The position numbers were made by a program, and so were the translations under genes. A stretch of 64,000 bases of DNA from Siderastrea siderea (lineage: Eukaryota > Cnidaria > Anthozoa > Scleractinia > Rhizangiidae), in NCBI GenBank assembly GCA_964030785.1, contig OZ034968.1:52609730-52673729 (forward strand), read 5' to 3'. The notes under the pieces are model-generated. The model ran no database searches and was not told the DNA's origin. It worked only from the letters and a program-made list of their open reading frames with translations. Shown piece by piece: positions 43,113-55,599 of this stretch. How positions within the stretch are numbered: position 1 is the first letter of the stretch; each line of letters starts with the position of its first letter.

Positions 43113-45944
43113 TCTTCTCTTCCATCTCTCACCTGCACTGAGAGGTGGACTAAAACTGGTCGGGCATGTTTTTTTTAGTTTTTGATAGTTTTCGAAACAC
43201 CAAGAAATACAAGATGGCAGCCACTGGAAACAGACGTTAAACCCAATGCAAGGCTTAACTGAGGGCGGGTTGATTGTGTTTTGACATGCCAGAGAATTTT
43301 GCTCTGTGTTATAAATATGTAACCACAATAAGTTAATTGTCCTAGAATTAAGAATTAATTTTCATTCTAATTTCACATTTTTCTTAAGTCACCCTCGTCG
43401 CTGAACAATTCAGCCAATTTGGTGAAAACTTTGAAAATACGTGTAAAACTCATACAAAGGTAAATTTTAATGGAGTCGTTAACGGGGATCATGAATCTGA
43501 ATCCGAATCTGATTCTGGTTAACAAACCTGATCAATATCTTCATGCGTATGACTGACAATTAGATATGACAGTCGCACCTGAAAAAGAAAATTCATGTTA
43601 ATTTAGACTGTGACAGTTCAATCTGTCCACATGCGTAAGTTTGCTGGAGGCTCGCACAAAAACAAGGCATTATTTACATTGGGACACCAAGCATCATGGA
43701 GTGATGAGTTAAAGAGTTATTGTTTAAAAGTCACAATATATTAATTATCCTTTATCCCTGCTGATCCTAGAAATATGGTACGTCAGTACTGCATTTGTTC
43801 GTTTACACTTATCTTCTATTCTGTTTTATTGTTCTTTAACCAAGTGTACAATTTTTGCCATTTGTTACCAGGTTCTTGTTTTATGCTCGTAATAAACAGC
43901 ATTTCAGTGAAAAACTTCGAATGAATTTAACAACAACATACGATGAAGCTCATGTGCCTTCTCTGTTCCATAATTAAGTTTTGCCTACTAAATTTGCCTT
44001 GCAACCCGCAAATGTGAAAAGTTGTCATTAAAGGAAGGGAGATGTAACCTTACCTTTTTAAAGACGCAAGCTTTGACCAGCAAAGCACAAAAGCCCAAAA
44101 CATGGATATTTTTGCAATCTCGGTAGCAGTTATCCAACTGTAAATATAGAGTTGGAAGCAATCCTTTTTTCTAAGAAGGCAAATACAGAGCAATGCACAA
44201 TAGCTAACCGTTCAAATGCATTTTTTCTCTTGAGTGCTATGAAGTCTCTATAAAAACTGATACGAAGATATCAAAACAAGGACTTCTTACCGTGTTCACA
44301 AGATGTTGAAAGCATGAGGTTAAACAATTGATGGTAGGATTGGAGTCCTGGGGCCATCGCAAAAAGTCCACAAAACACCAGGCCAGTTTGTGTCCGTGTG
44401 AGAGGACCCCAGTCAAGTGTGTCTTCATAAACTGGTCACATTCCCTTTCCAGCTAAATGAAATAGTTTTTTTAGTTTAGCCAATCTGTACCATAACCCAT
44501 AGTTGTGCAAAAATGCGGCTTGATTTTCATCAGTATAAAATGCAAGGAGGCTCTACAATGGTGAATTTGATATGGGGGGACTTAGGAATATTTTATCTCT
44601 GTTATACAACAAAGAAGCAAGGGAACCTACTAATGAAATCTAATTTTTAAGATGACGTTATCTCTATCCATTTCATACAACAATTCTTTGGCTGTTATCT
44701 ACCCTTGACTTTTGTATCCAGTGCAGCAGGTGGGTCTTACTCTGATCCATGCCATCAATAATGAAAGAAAGGTACTTATCCGGGTGCTGCTCAGCCTTTT
44801 TTTGATGCTTATGGTAGTTTTTGCACTCTCCGCTGCACATCGAAACAAAAAATAAAATAAAAAAACACGTTGATACCATTTATTAACTTTTTCTCTTATC
44901 ACCAGACCTATATGCCCTTCTGTTGTTTTACTTTGGTTTTTTTTCCATTGCTAGACTCAGTTGTTAAGTCAATCCGAAATTTTTTCTAGTCAAGAAATCT
45001 TTAAAACCAACAAAGAGGTTCGGTTAAGTTGGGTGAAATCAGTAAACACTTATGCCTGTTGTTCCATATGCAGTTGTGTTTTGTGCGTCCAACTCAGCCT
45101 TTTATCCTTGTTATGAGTCGCTCTGATGTGGTCATTAATCAGTAGGAAAACCCCGCATTTTGTAAAATGATTTCTCTGTTAAAAAGACAAAACGTAAGAC
45201 TAGCAAAAACACCACTTCGTCACCTACTTGGAAAACCAGAAAATGTTGACAGTTTTAGGCCAGGCCAAATACCTAACTGTAAGATGGCTATGGCACAAAA
45301 CACTTTTCTTGCCTTTGGAATTATTACTTCAGGGAAGTGACGTTGCCACATGCGCCGAAAATGCGTCATCTGGAGGGGCTTGTTACCCCCTTTTTGCATG
45401 GCCCCCGGTACATATTATAAACTCTCTGAATTGTCATGCACGCTGGAAGTTCTTTGCGATTGACATCTGGCATGACGTTTGCCAAGGAGCTAACAAAATC
45501 CCCAAACCATAACTCGGCCTCCATGGACCTTTTTGTACTTAATTGCATTCCTGTTTTAGCATGGATGGGGCAGGTTAATCCATGGACAGCATTGGCATCC
45601 TTCCAAATGTGAAATCTGAAAAGCAAGAAAAATAAAACCAAACTAATGGACAATGCCCTTTGTTCTAAGTGCAGTGCACTATGAAAACACGTTAGAAAGA
45701 AGGAATAACGACAGAACACGAAAAAAGTAAGAAATAAGCATTATTGGCATTTTGAGATATTTATGAAGCAATCAATAGTTTTCTTATTTCAAAGCTCTGA
45801 TTTTGTGATTTGAAAGTAAACTGTAGTGGTCTCGAACCTTGTAAATCACTTTGATAACTGAGAACATCTTGTTAGATTGTGCGGTTCCAGAAAATATCCA
45901 TATCCCTCCCACAGATGGTTTTTAATTTTATACCCCCTACCCCC

Positions 45945-45970
45945 TTGGAATTTCCATTCCAAGGGGTGAT
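45945..45970. repeat. Short palindrome in a C-rich patch
   Basis: CCCCTTGGAATTTCC followed by ATTCCAAGGGG forms a 26-base hairpin inside a pyrimidine-rich stretch (45900-46040) that resembles a MITE end. The flanking 46041-46500 shows no gene. Confidence 0.5.
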
Positions 45971-46509
45971 TGTAAGACCCCCCACCTCCTGAAATTTCCG
46001 TGATTTTTCAACCAGGCTTCCCTACTCCCTGGAAAGTCCAGTTTCACAAAAAAAAATACGAAACAAGAAATAAATACTGTTTCATTGCACATATTTATTG
46101 GCTAACGTGAACTTACATGATAAAGATCAATCCTGCAAAATCGTAAGCTTATTTTAGACACCTCCCTGTGTAGTGAAGTAATTGAATTAAGGAACATGCT
46201 TAACAAGAAAAGAGGAAAACATAGCGTAATATTGGCTCAATAAGCCCAAACACACTAGTAAGTTAAATTGGAAACCGTTTCCATTCACGATAATCTAAAA
46301 ATCGTTCTAAAAGTCTACGTTCTTGCAAATAACGAGGTTCAACTTATTCTATGATTCACAACAACGTATCGAATTACTTTTACTTTTACACACGCATTGA
46401 AATGTTAATCACGTCCGTATTTTTAGCTCTTCTGGCAAAACGTAACGTAAATGAGCTCATATACGCCTGAGGACTTGTGGGGATTTATCTTGTAAAACTT
46501 CACCAATGT

Positions 46510-47440
46510 TCTTTCATCCTGTGTTCACCACAGTGACGTGTGCACCCATCTTTAATACTCCAAGACTCGTAGCTGTTTCTCTTCCTAGAAGAGATTCTCT
46601 GTTACTATCGAGCACACAGAACTCAGCACCAACACTAGTGCCCCCAACAGCAGTTTTACAGTGAAATGTTCCAACCAATCACATCCAAAGGTGTTTGTTA
46701 TGCATACGTGCATAGTCTTTTGTCAGCACGAACTGATTCGCATTTCACTTTGTTTCTCATTCCCATGTTTACTTGTCCACGATATTTGTGCTGGCACCAG
46801 AATCTGTCATCATGTTCAACTTGCATCCCTTCAACCGTAACTTCAATCTTTTCTTGTCGCTCAGCACCTACTGCAAATGCGTACTTCAGCTCTTCTTCTT
46901 CTTCTGCTAGCTGTGCTCTTACTGGGTTCCTGTGGCCCCTGGTTCCACGTTTTCCATCGGCCTTCCGTTTTGCTCGGCACCATGTATGAAAATGGCCTTC
47001 TAATCCATACATGTGACAGGACTGGCCTGTAGCCGGGCAGCCTGGGTCTGCTGAAATGTCCTGCTTTGCCGCATCTATAACAGGTGTTCGCCCGGTTCTT
47101 TCGTATGTCGTGGTTGCTTTCGTTTTGTGCCATCACTCTTCGAAAACCAGCCAGTATAAATATGGTTTACAGTCCCTGAGTCCTCCCCCTTTCCATCCAG
47201 AGACATGGCAGCAGGTTGTGAAGCGACTTTTCACAGTTTTTGGCTATTTTAAGCGCCCTAGTAAGAGTAAGCCAGCTGCCTTCTGTTGAGTTGTTTTCCT
47301 GGTCTCCAGTGTCTGGTATCGTGGAAAATATGTGCTGTACATCAGGACCTGCCAGATGTAGAACAAGAGCATGTCTTCCCTGTTTGTTGTTTCCTTCTCC
47401 TCATTGTAATCAAATCTTTTGCATCATGAAACAGTTAAAC
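46510..47440 (-). pseudogene. Ty3/Gypsy gag zinc knuckle and protease fragment
   Basis: The minus strand gives a gag piece (LHLAGPDVQHIF-like, 47370-47320), a CCHC-type start NTCYRCGKAGHFSR (about 47090-47045) continuing in another frame, a long K/E-rich linker, then VTVEGMQVEHD and CESVRADKRLCTYA, the flank of a retroviral-type protease whose DSG active-site region is frameshifted. Inserted within an intron of the DUF7869-like gene. Non-functional. Confidence 0.75.
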
Positions 47441-48401
47441 AGCGGTGAGCTAACGCTTCCATTGGAGCCCAAGCATCCTTTGATCTCCGAAACAGTCGAA
47501 TGTTTAGATGTGATTACACTCTTTATCATCCATAGTTTTGTCAATCGACGTGCTATTCCTGTTCTTTGGGTACTTTTCACCCACATCGCCAATGTTGTGT
47601 CTGACAATGGCCAAATGGACACGATTAATCACACGGATTTAACCTAGATGTTTGTTCAAGCCAGCTGATGGCCATTACAACTAATCAATCCCGATATGCA
47701 TTTCAGGGAACTAAAGTTCGAATAACTAATACACTAGAATTACCTGTCTTGCTGCAGAATGTTATTTTCTCATTGATCCAGTGATGGTGGAACAGGTCAT
47801 CCAATCTCTTCACCAAATGGTCTTGTGCAGTGGAAGAAAGACAACTGCAGTAACTGCTTTTACACCTGTGAAAACTTAATGTACCACAGATCTGGCTCAA
47901 ATGATGATCTAAGAAACTTCGCTTCATTTTCTTCATTTTCAGCACGTGATGCCGTTGGTTTTTCCTCTGCTACCTGGACTTGGAGTCATCTTTAGAGGTT
48001 TCTTCTCTCATTTCTTTTTCTGGAAACGTTTGTTGTGGGATCTTGGGCAGATTTCCTTGTTCTTCAGAAGGTAAATCATCTGAAGGAAATAAAAGTGAGC
48101 CGATAATGATAAAGTGAGCCGACAATGTGAGCCAACAATGCTGAGGGCAGTTAGCAGCAAAAGTTACTGTTAAAGCTGGCTTGCAAGAATGTGGCTAAAG
48201 CTGTTTATTCTATGGATTCTAACGTAACTCTTTGAAAATCAGATTATTTTTTACACAGAGGTTATCAGTCCAAACAAATAATGATGTTCATCCTACCAGT
48301 AGACGAAGACTGGTTCCCATCAGAGTTCTTGAAAATTACCTCCTAAATGCATCAATATTAATGTCCATTGTGTCGTTCAGCTTACGTTTTCTAGACCCCA
48401 T

Positions 48402-50149
48402 GTTGCTTTTTCACGTTGAGGCTTCAGTTTTTTTACTGCACAGCTGGTCATTGAGATTATTGTACTGCATTCGTTTCAGGTATTTTATAATTGTCTTGCA
48501 ATCATTCTTTATGAAGAGTGGATTTAAAACTTCCACTTGTCGGTGTTGTTCTTTTTTGCAAGTCTTATGAGTAAAATCCTAAGAGGCCTTACAAGTGGTA
48601 GTAGACGGCTGGTAACCGGGTTTCATTGAAATCCCTTCATACTGGCCACTTTTTCGAGTTGAATATCCCAAGATGTTTCAGAGTTCTGTAGGGGTGATTT
48701 GTCAATGGGATATATAAGGTTCATGTTAGTACTTCTAGGTACTGTCAAGAAATTGTGATTTCTTGGTGCTCTGGTATAACGCTAAACATCCTTGCATAGC
48801 TCACCATTCGGGAAGAAATATATCTTGTACCTTTAATATCTTTATTTTCCATCAAAAGGAGGCACTAGTTATACCATCTCAACATTAAAGGTAGGACAAG
48901 CAAGAGTGAGAGAGTTGGAGAGTCAAAAGTGAAACTCCTCATCAGGTCTGAAACTCTCATGTCGATTACTCTTGCACCTCATGTCGAACTTGATCTTGCG
49001 CACATTTTTGGAAGTAGTTGCCAAGAGTAACTGACAAAAACCGAGAAGCTGACCTCATGCGCTGCCCTGCTAGCCACGTTTCTTGAAACCAGTTTCGTAA
49101 TGGCAAGTTAGTTTTCCATACATGCCAATGGTTCAAGACAGTAATGGCTGATTTGTATTTCGTAGTGGTGGAGACATTGGCAATTCTTCACAGTTTGGCC
49201 AGAACTTCCTCTTTGACTGCCACAACCCCTTGAGCGTTTTTCGACACCCATCTCTCCCAGTCATTTCCTGATGAAAGTCGCGTAGCAACACAGTGCATTC
49301 CAAAAGAGGGCGTTAAAATAACTACTACTGTTATGGAAAGCAATAAGTTTGAGTGCTGGAGAGAGAAAGGACAAAAGAACGAAAGGAAACACACCCTAAC
49401 AAAAACCCCCTTCCCCCACTTCTCAATGAAATGCCTTTGTTGTCCAAACCAAAAAGTTTGACAAAATTAAAACCAGTTACTACATACAGTACGTGCCCAT
49501 TTTCTGGTGTACAGATGGGGATATTTTATGAACTAAAGAGCTATCTCGATTGTGCTTCAGTCCAACTTGGTTCTCTTATAAAACCATTCATTGCAGTGAA
49601 ATCTTAAGGTTAATTCTAAACTTCCTGCCGTGTTGTTTGAAATGTTGGGTTCTTTATTTGTTTTAAGGTATACCTCAACCCTTCGGATCCGAAAGTAGCA
49701 ATTTAAGCTGTTTTTTTTTTTCAGTTGGCTTGGCTGGGAGCAAAGGCAAAGGGAAATAAATGCAAGTTATTTAAAGAAAGCATACTCAAACGAGAAATTT
49801 TAACAATCGCATTTGTATAAGACTAACTTGGTCACAAGCACTAGAAAATTACAAAGACGCATTGAAGGAATCATACTTCGATTTTCGTGCATTTCCAGTC
49901 TTCAACTATACGTCTTGCCTTACTATTGAACTTTCAGATATGAGGACAAGGTTTTTCCACGAATGCTGTGCTCCATCAATTCTCTCCTCTCTGTTCTGCT
50001 TTTCACAGTGAGGCAAAAACGTATTATGCAAATTTTCAAACTGGTTTTTGTTCTCGTTAGCCTCACAGGATCTAATACTAAGACCATCCTGCACTGAGTA
50101 TTTCATTCAGTGTTGGTAATATCACCCCAACAATGGACCATTTTCATTA
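48402..50149. other. No gene recognised
   Basis: Minus-strand ORFs at 49188-49394 (ends NDWERWVSKNAQGVVAVKEE) and 49906-50106 have plausible coding composition but no recognisable domain; a stretch near 49130-49050 on the minus strand (RNWFQETWLA) may be a further relic. Not enough to call a gene. Confidence 0.3.
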
Positions 50150-50157
50150 TGACGTCA
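50150..50157. promoter_or_regulatory. CRE-type palindrome TGACGTCA
   Basis: A perfect CREB/ATF consensus about 100 bases upstream of the candidate first exon at 50256. The motif is short and can occur by chance; its position relative to a GGCGGCC-context ATG is the only support. Confidence 0.3.
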
Positions 50158-50255
50158 CACACGCAAAGGTTTCTGGTAGTTGTCGTAAAGATCGTATCTA
50201 GGGTCGCTCAATCGTGGGAAAATTCAAAATAATCCACAAAAACACTTGGAATGCA

Positions 50256-50375
50256 ATGGCGGCCGAGTTGATCGATCACATCATGTCTATAATGTGCATG
50301 ATTGAGAGGACCTTGAGTGAAGGCAGCAAACCTGCTTTTACCCCACAAGGACACATGAAGAGACAACAATGTAAA
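50256..50375 (+). CDS. Candidate first coding exon (MAAELIDHI...)
   Basis: The ATG is in a good context (gcaATGGCGGCC) and opens 40 codons ending at a strong donor (AAAA|GTAAGG). The predicted start MAAELIDHIMSIMCMIERTL is helical-looking, followed by a polar segment (SEGSKPAFTPQGHMKRQQ). A CRE motif lies upstream. No downstream exon was identified with confidence and the protein is not recognised. It could be a host gene start or a relic. Confidence 0.35.
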
Positions 50376-51100
50376 AGTAAGGAAGTTTTATTTTGCAAGG
50401 TTTTGCATTTTTTTTATCATTTTGCACTAGGTGCATTACAAAACTTTTTAGCGGATGGCTTCTTGTATGCTCGATTTTCAGGCCGGTAATTTTACATGCC
50501 TCCTTGGGATGAAGTCTTTTGAAGACATTTCTTTTAAAAGCTTGTTGCTACAAGGAAAAGACCTGAAGAATACTTGACGGCGGTTATAGAAGAAATTGGA
50601 GAGGTTAGAGCAAATTAAAGAAAGCCTTGTTCGAGAACAGACTGTATTGTCAGTGTCGTTTTTATTTCCAAGGATAACGATCGATTTTAAGTATTGCTTC
50701 CATTTCAACTGTTGCTAAATTACATATTTGACTGTGAATCCACATTTACTATAGCTTTCTTGAAATGTTTAAGAAACTTGCAGAAATTTGGTACAAAACA
50801 GTGTCAAGTTAAGTGGAATTGTACTCGAGACATTTTGCGTTCCCAGGACAGCAAGTGCTATTCTGAATATTTTTTTCTTACCTGAAGGCCTGTTTCCCCT
50901 TTCTCTCTGCCTTTTCATGGAATTTGAATAATTAAAAATGTGATTTAAATAATTAAAAGGCTAACTGGCCCGGGTTAGCCCCGGGTTAGCCTTGGGTTTA
51001 AGAGCTGATTTGTTATTCTTTGTAAAAGTGGGTAGAACATTTGCATCTCGCTGAATTAAGTCAAATCCCTCTCATACACCTGGAGAATAAAATCTTTGTC
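50376..51100. other. No gene recognised
   Basis: AT-rich; includes a short GGGTTAGCC repeat at 50960-51000. Nothing else. Confidence 0.4.
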
Positions 51101-51104
51101 TGAA

Positions 51105-52518
51105 TCACTGATTAGTTCTTTCACCCATATGTCGAACTTTAATTTCTGTGGAAATACAGGCTGCATTGGGCTGCTGCACATCAATACATGAAGGTGCGGC
51201 TGTTTGATTGCATGCAGTAACACACTCTGCAGTTTCTAATCCAAAGTCAGGGTATTCCCCTACAATGGATGATGTGGTCGAGCTATCCCCGGCATATGGC
51301 TCCACGGAAAAATTGCAAAATAGCTCTACTGGTGAGTGTGAGTTCAGGGTTGGGGGTGTTGCGTAGAGGGGGGTTGATGCTCCATTGTGGATGGTCTCCT
51401 AGGCACTGTGGTTTAATGCACACATGGTCATATCTGCAAGCTGTACCATAGCTGCAACCTTGCCGCCTTTGGAAATCATAACACACTTGCCTTCCTGTTG
51501 CTGGATTGATGGTGGGGGATGTTCTGTTTTTAGGTCGACCTGCCAGCTGGGATGTACCTGGCTGATTGGCATCAGGCCTGTTTAAAGATTGCTGGTAGAT
51601 GAACTGACTCTCTGTACCCCACTTGCAAGCGGTGGCAAACTGCATTCGTCGGTAAAGGTCATCGTACTGGACAACTTGGGCTATCAGGTAAATGTTTGCC
51701 AACTCTGTGCCATAAGAAATATTTAGTTCATGATGTCTGTCATCGTTGACAAGGTCCTTTTTTGATAAACGTGTGCAGTATTCGGAAATTCGCCACTGCC
51801 CATTGTGGAAAGGTAATACTGGTGAGTTTTGGCTTTTTGTCATGGCTGGTCCTTAACACTATTTGGGTGCCACCAGACACGCCCAGCACGGTCTCTTGGT
51901 CCTCTTCCAAGACAACTGGGAGGGAATGACAAAATCCGGAATTAGGAGAGGACGGCTATCTCTTGGGCTAGTGCTGGGTTCCAGCAGTGTCTGCGTGGGG
52001 TCTGCCAAATCGTCAGATATACCCAGCAGAATTGGCACCCCCAGTGAATCTTCTAAGGCTTTGAGATTCTACTGTACCACTGCGTCGGTCTGTAATGTTG
52101 CTAGAGAAGGGTCGGTCGTTCCTTGCATGGAAATTTGGTTTGAATTCTGCGTGTTTACATTCACGGGTTGCAGAGCCACCACCTTGGATTGGGTCACGTG
52201 CGTCATGCCAGATTGAAGTCGAGTGAGCTCAATTTTGGCTCGAATTAGTTCAAGTTCCAGCTCCAAGTTCTTAATTTGTAGATTGCCGAGGCTGGGAGTA
52301 GGCTGTTTTCCTGCTTCAGGTGTCATGGATTCCAGTAGGGACTCCACTTGGTCCAATTCATCACTGATCATTCGTGTTGTAGGAAGCTGCTGCACTGGGT
52401 TCATTGGGCTTCCTGCCGTGGATGTGCCAACTTTCTCTGCTGTTGGGTCTAAATCCAAATGGAAGTCCTGCAATTTGGAGGGAGGTTTCTTCTCCCTAGT
52501 ACTCCGTCTAAGCGCCAT
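51105..52518 (-). pseudogene. DIRS-like retroelement gag with CCCH-type finger
   Basis: The minus-strand gene starts at ATG 52518 with a basic/acidic N-terminus (MALRRSTREKKPPSKLQDF), then a coiled-coil-like helix (QIKNLELELELIRAKIELTR, about residues 82-101). The frame breaks at 52069 and resumes at 51843. The second part has a helical region (YGTELANIYLIAQ, DDLYRRMQFATACKWG) and a finger CYDFQRRQGCSYGTACRYDH followed by C...C..DH, as in the gag of cnidarian tyrosine-recombinase retroelements. The last part is in another frame (51305-51105). Reverse transcriptase and recombinase are not present. Confidence 0.65.
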
Positions 52519-52529
52519 ATTTTCTGAAA

Positions 52530-53395
52530 GGTTTAGCGGGCATAAAGCTCAGCTCAGCACAAAGCTACAACTTCGATCAAGCATATGTACAGAGCAAAAA
52601 CTGCGCAAACTCGAAGAAAAAACTAGTTCCAGGCTCCCCTCCTCCCCAGAGTTAAATGTAAATAAAAGGTATAATATTACTACTTAAAATATGTTCGATC
52701 TAAATCAAAGGTCAAAGCGAGGGTGGAATTTCAAACACAAAATGAATTTATGGCTACAGATATTTCTGCTGCTGCTTTGTCTGCTGTTGCTGAATAGCAA
52801 GCATCATCTGAAACTGATGTGTTTGCTGTTATTGCTAGACAAGCATTTGCATCATTTCACAATGGTGTTGCTCCATTTGTCGCGCCTTTGCAAGTTAACC
52901 TCAACCTGTTTTATTAGCAAAACTGATAACATCTGTTTTCTTATTATAAAAAGCTGTCTGGAGTTATTGATTTCCAATATTCGGCCTCCTTTTGATGTTG
53001 ACATCTGCTGGACTCGTGCCGACACAAAAACATCACTATAACTCAAAATGTATACCACGATTCGAAACCACAAGCTACCTGGTAAAAAAGAGGAGGGTCC
53101 AATCTATCAAAAACCTTTTCGGTACTCTGGGTTGAGCGAAGCGTCATTTTTTTAGTTATTGGAAAAAAAAAACAAGCTTCTACAGTTTTATACTGTAAAT
53201 ACTGATTAATACATTTCTGTTTTTTTAAACCTAAAATGATCTATGGCACTCCATTGAACTCGATCTTTCCTTTCTTACTTTCTTTCATGTCTTCCATGAA
53301 ACTTTCTGTTTACCATGTTTACAGTCTGCACAGAAATTTAAAGTAATTCTTCATTCGTAATTAAAATAAAATAAAGACAAGCACTTATAACTGGA
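52530..53395. other. No gene recognised
   Basis: A plus-strand stretch at 52742-52905 reads as Ala-rich coding-like sequence with one stop, while the longer ORF annotated there in another frame is Leu-rich shadow. No domain recognised. Confidence 0.3.
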
Positions 53396-53401
53396 CCTTT
53401 C

Positions 53402-53862
53402 CTGGGGGGCTACTCACTAAAGTTTTATACGTGTAGGCTTCGCCCTTACCCTTTAATATACTAATTTTTACCAAGATGGTACCCCTGTAATTATACCCAG
53501 AGTAAAATTGCATCCCTTTTTTATGCCTCAAGGATAAGCCAAAACAATAGAATTTCGTATAATCGCCAATTTTTTCCCGGGTTTTCTCAGTCATTCTGAT
53601 TCTGATTCTGATTCTGATTCTGTTGCGTAGTTATTTCTGGCAAAATATGGCACCCTTTATATACTTCGCTTTAGCCACGATTTCTTCCACTTTGCAGCTG
53701 ATTTTGTAACCCTTTTGTATACTAAAATGGCAATTCTTCCTACCCTTTAATATACTGCGAGCTTAAAAAAGGCCCCCGGGGGAGCTTCCCCGTATAGCCC
53801 GCCCCTTTTGGGTGGAGCCTCCACGTATAGCCCACTATAGGAAGCAGCTCCCCGGGACCTTC
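53402..53862. mobile_element. MITE with GC-rich ends (GGGGGCTACTC family)
   Basis: The left end CTGGGGGGCTACTCACTAAA, continuing TTTTATACGTGTAGGCTTCG, pairs with the inverted right end (CGGGGAGCTGCTTCCTATAG ... CTATACGTGGAGGCTCCACC). The interior has recurring CCCTTTAATATACT phrases. Elements with such ends are common in coral DNA in my recollection. A second member is at 61630-62025. Confidence 0.65.
53594..53624 (+). repeat. (ATTCTG)n minisatellite
   Basis: About five exact hexamer units inside the MITE. Confidence 0.9.
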
Positions 53863-55130
53863 CCACACAACTTGAAAAAAAGTTACTTACCTTGAGTATC
53901 AAAGTTTTTTTGGTATTATAGGTGGAGAACTTGCTTGTTGTCCCAGTTTCATATGACTTGCAGCTTGGTGGCCACATTTTAAACGTAACCAAAGTTATCC
54001 CAGACAAACAAGGCCAAACGGGTAGTCAACAGGCTTTTGTCGTTAGTGCTTTTAATATTGGGATCCAATGTACTGAGTTTCATCAATATTCATGTCAATT
54101 TTCTCCTCAAACGAGCACAACTAAAGCGTGTTGAAGTGTGCCTTTGTCTTGGGTTGGAATAATTTAATTTTTGGCGACATTTCAGATGACATGTGGATAC
54201 CCTGCGAACTACCTCCTTTTGAGGTATATAATTTAGACTCTACCAATAGGCCCTTGGGTAAATTGATGCGATGTTAAGCTTGCTTTGTGGGACAGAAAAC
54301 ATTGTACTACCCTGCCTATGTGTCAATACACACAGCCGCTTTAAGGGGCTGTCTGTAAAAACCACCCACTCAATTTTGCCTCCAAAATAAGTTTGCCTGA
54401 AACTCTGGCAACTGAAAGACTTAACCGAGGTGAGAACTAAAACAGGTTTGGTTTGGTTCAAAATGATTTTCTGGCCACGCTGGGAGTCGTTAAATATTTT
54501 GTCCCATCTGAGCCCTTTTCAACGTCTTGGAAACTAAAAATTAGACATTTTTGTGGTGTTGTAAAATATTTGATTCCTGTTATCTAGCAATGAATTTTAT
54601 ATCAATTTGTTCATAAGCCTTTCTAGTTTTTAAATAAGTAACAATTTTCCTCTCAACTTGACATACCAAAGAATACCTGCCAAACTTACATGCTACATTT
54701 GATTTACTTAAGTTGCTCAATTACAAATTTGCATGATGACGTGCATGGCATACATAACAGTTATGGCTAACATGCATGGTATAAACACACGTTCACGTTG
54801 CAGTTAAGAGGGGGAAAGGGCATTCTGAATTTCACTAGTATTTTATCTGTATAGCATCAATATAGAATAATGGAAGAGTCAAAACAGACTTCACTGAGGC
54901 GGCCCGAGAACTGGAAGGTAATTCATGGTTGAGAAATTCGCTGTTGAGATAAGTGGTTGATAATTTGAAATTAATTATGAATCAACCCCAGTAATGCGTT
55001 GCTGTTCAACTTGCTTAGCGATAAACTTGTGAAACGCGCTAATGCTAGACCATGTGTAGCTTACCGATTTTGTCATCAATAACTCTAACTGAGACAATAA
55101 GGCCTCGTTTCAGAGACTTCATATCCTTTG
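53863..55130. other. No gene recognised
   Basis: AT-rich; ORFs on both strands are short and without motif. Confidence 0.45.
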
Positions 55131-55134
55131 ATCA

Positions 55135-55560
55135 TTAATAAAAAACCCGAGGCAAACTCAGAAAGGTCACTTTGTCATACTCACCTTGCACACTGGGGAC
55201 AAAATCCTGTGGCCAGTAGATGGTTCGTTTTGGCTTCCTTGAAACCGTGGAATCTTTGGTGCGAGTTTCGTCAATGTGAAGGTCTGAATACAGCGAAGCG
55301 AGGGGGCATTCCCATTGGCGTTCCAACACTTGAAGTTCTAGTTCGAGTTTTTCTTTTTGAAGTCGTACCAACTGAAGCTGCTGATTGAACGTCAATGTTG
55401 GAGTTGGTTCGCTAGTAAAGGAGATGCTGATGCCTTTGACTTGGCTGAAGACGAAACAGAAGGCCGTTGTTTGGGTGGATGAGCTGATGCATCGAACTGT
55501 TGCTCCAACAGATCGTCATTTTGGACGAGTGCCTTCAGATGCAGCCATTGCGAGTTGAAA
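55135..55560 (-). pseudogene. DIRS-like gag fragment
   Basis: Minus-strand pieces: DDLLEQQFD and a Ser/Ala/Lys-rich tract in one frame, then LTFNQQLQLVRLQKEKLELE (coiled coil) and RTIYWPQDFVPSVQGEYDKV in another. The WPQDFVPG.QG(E/V)Y.K phrase is, as far as I know, characteristic of this gag family. Frameshifted and ending abruptly at about 55160. Confidence 0.65.
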
Positions 55561-55599
55561 AGAGCTTGGAATTGGTAGACGTGATACAGTTGAGCTTAC

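Larger units (their letters stand above)
41587..48401 (-). pseudogene. DUF7869-like (transposase-like) multi-exon gene, degenerate
   Basis: Minus-strand exons with good splice sites: 48401-48340 (starts MGSRKRKLND, possible exon 1); 48079-47974 (acidic); 47865-47744 (Cys-rich, CKSSYCSCL); about 45615-45300 (MYRG then, in a shifted frame, HFRRMWQRHFPEVIIP); 44832-44703 (AEQHPDKYLSFIIDGMDQSK); 44452-44291 (KTHLTGVLSHGHKLAW); 44137-44054 (LDNCYRDCKNIHVLGF); 43578-43528 (SYLIVSHTHEDID); and 42704 to about 42000 (VTLEELLSVIQTAYSP, SHPHAFRF, NWWQEMI). IIDGMDQ, LDN.......N and HTHEDID in this order are the hallmarks I know from DUF7869 proteins, which look like DDE-type transposase relatives. The frameshift near 45350, a C11 slip near 42408 and stops near 42435 indicate a pseudogene. 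A lysine-rich ORF (41587-41820) may be its tail. Gypsy sequence sits in one intron. Confidence 0.7.

Noticed and set aside
47240..47647. Plus-strand 135-codon ORF
   Set aside because: It lies largely opposite the Gypsy gag sequence and has no domain of its own.
52691..53041. Leu-rich plus-strand ORF resembling a membrane protein
   Set aside because: Leucine richness comes from CTG/TTG repeats of the region; another frame looks equally open and no start context supports it.
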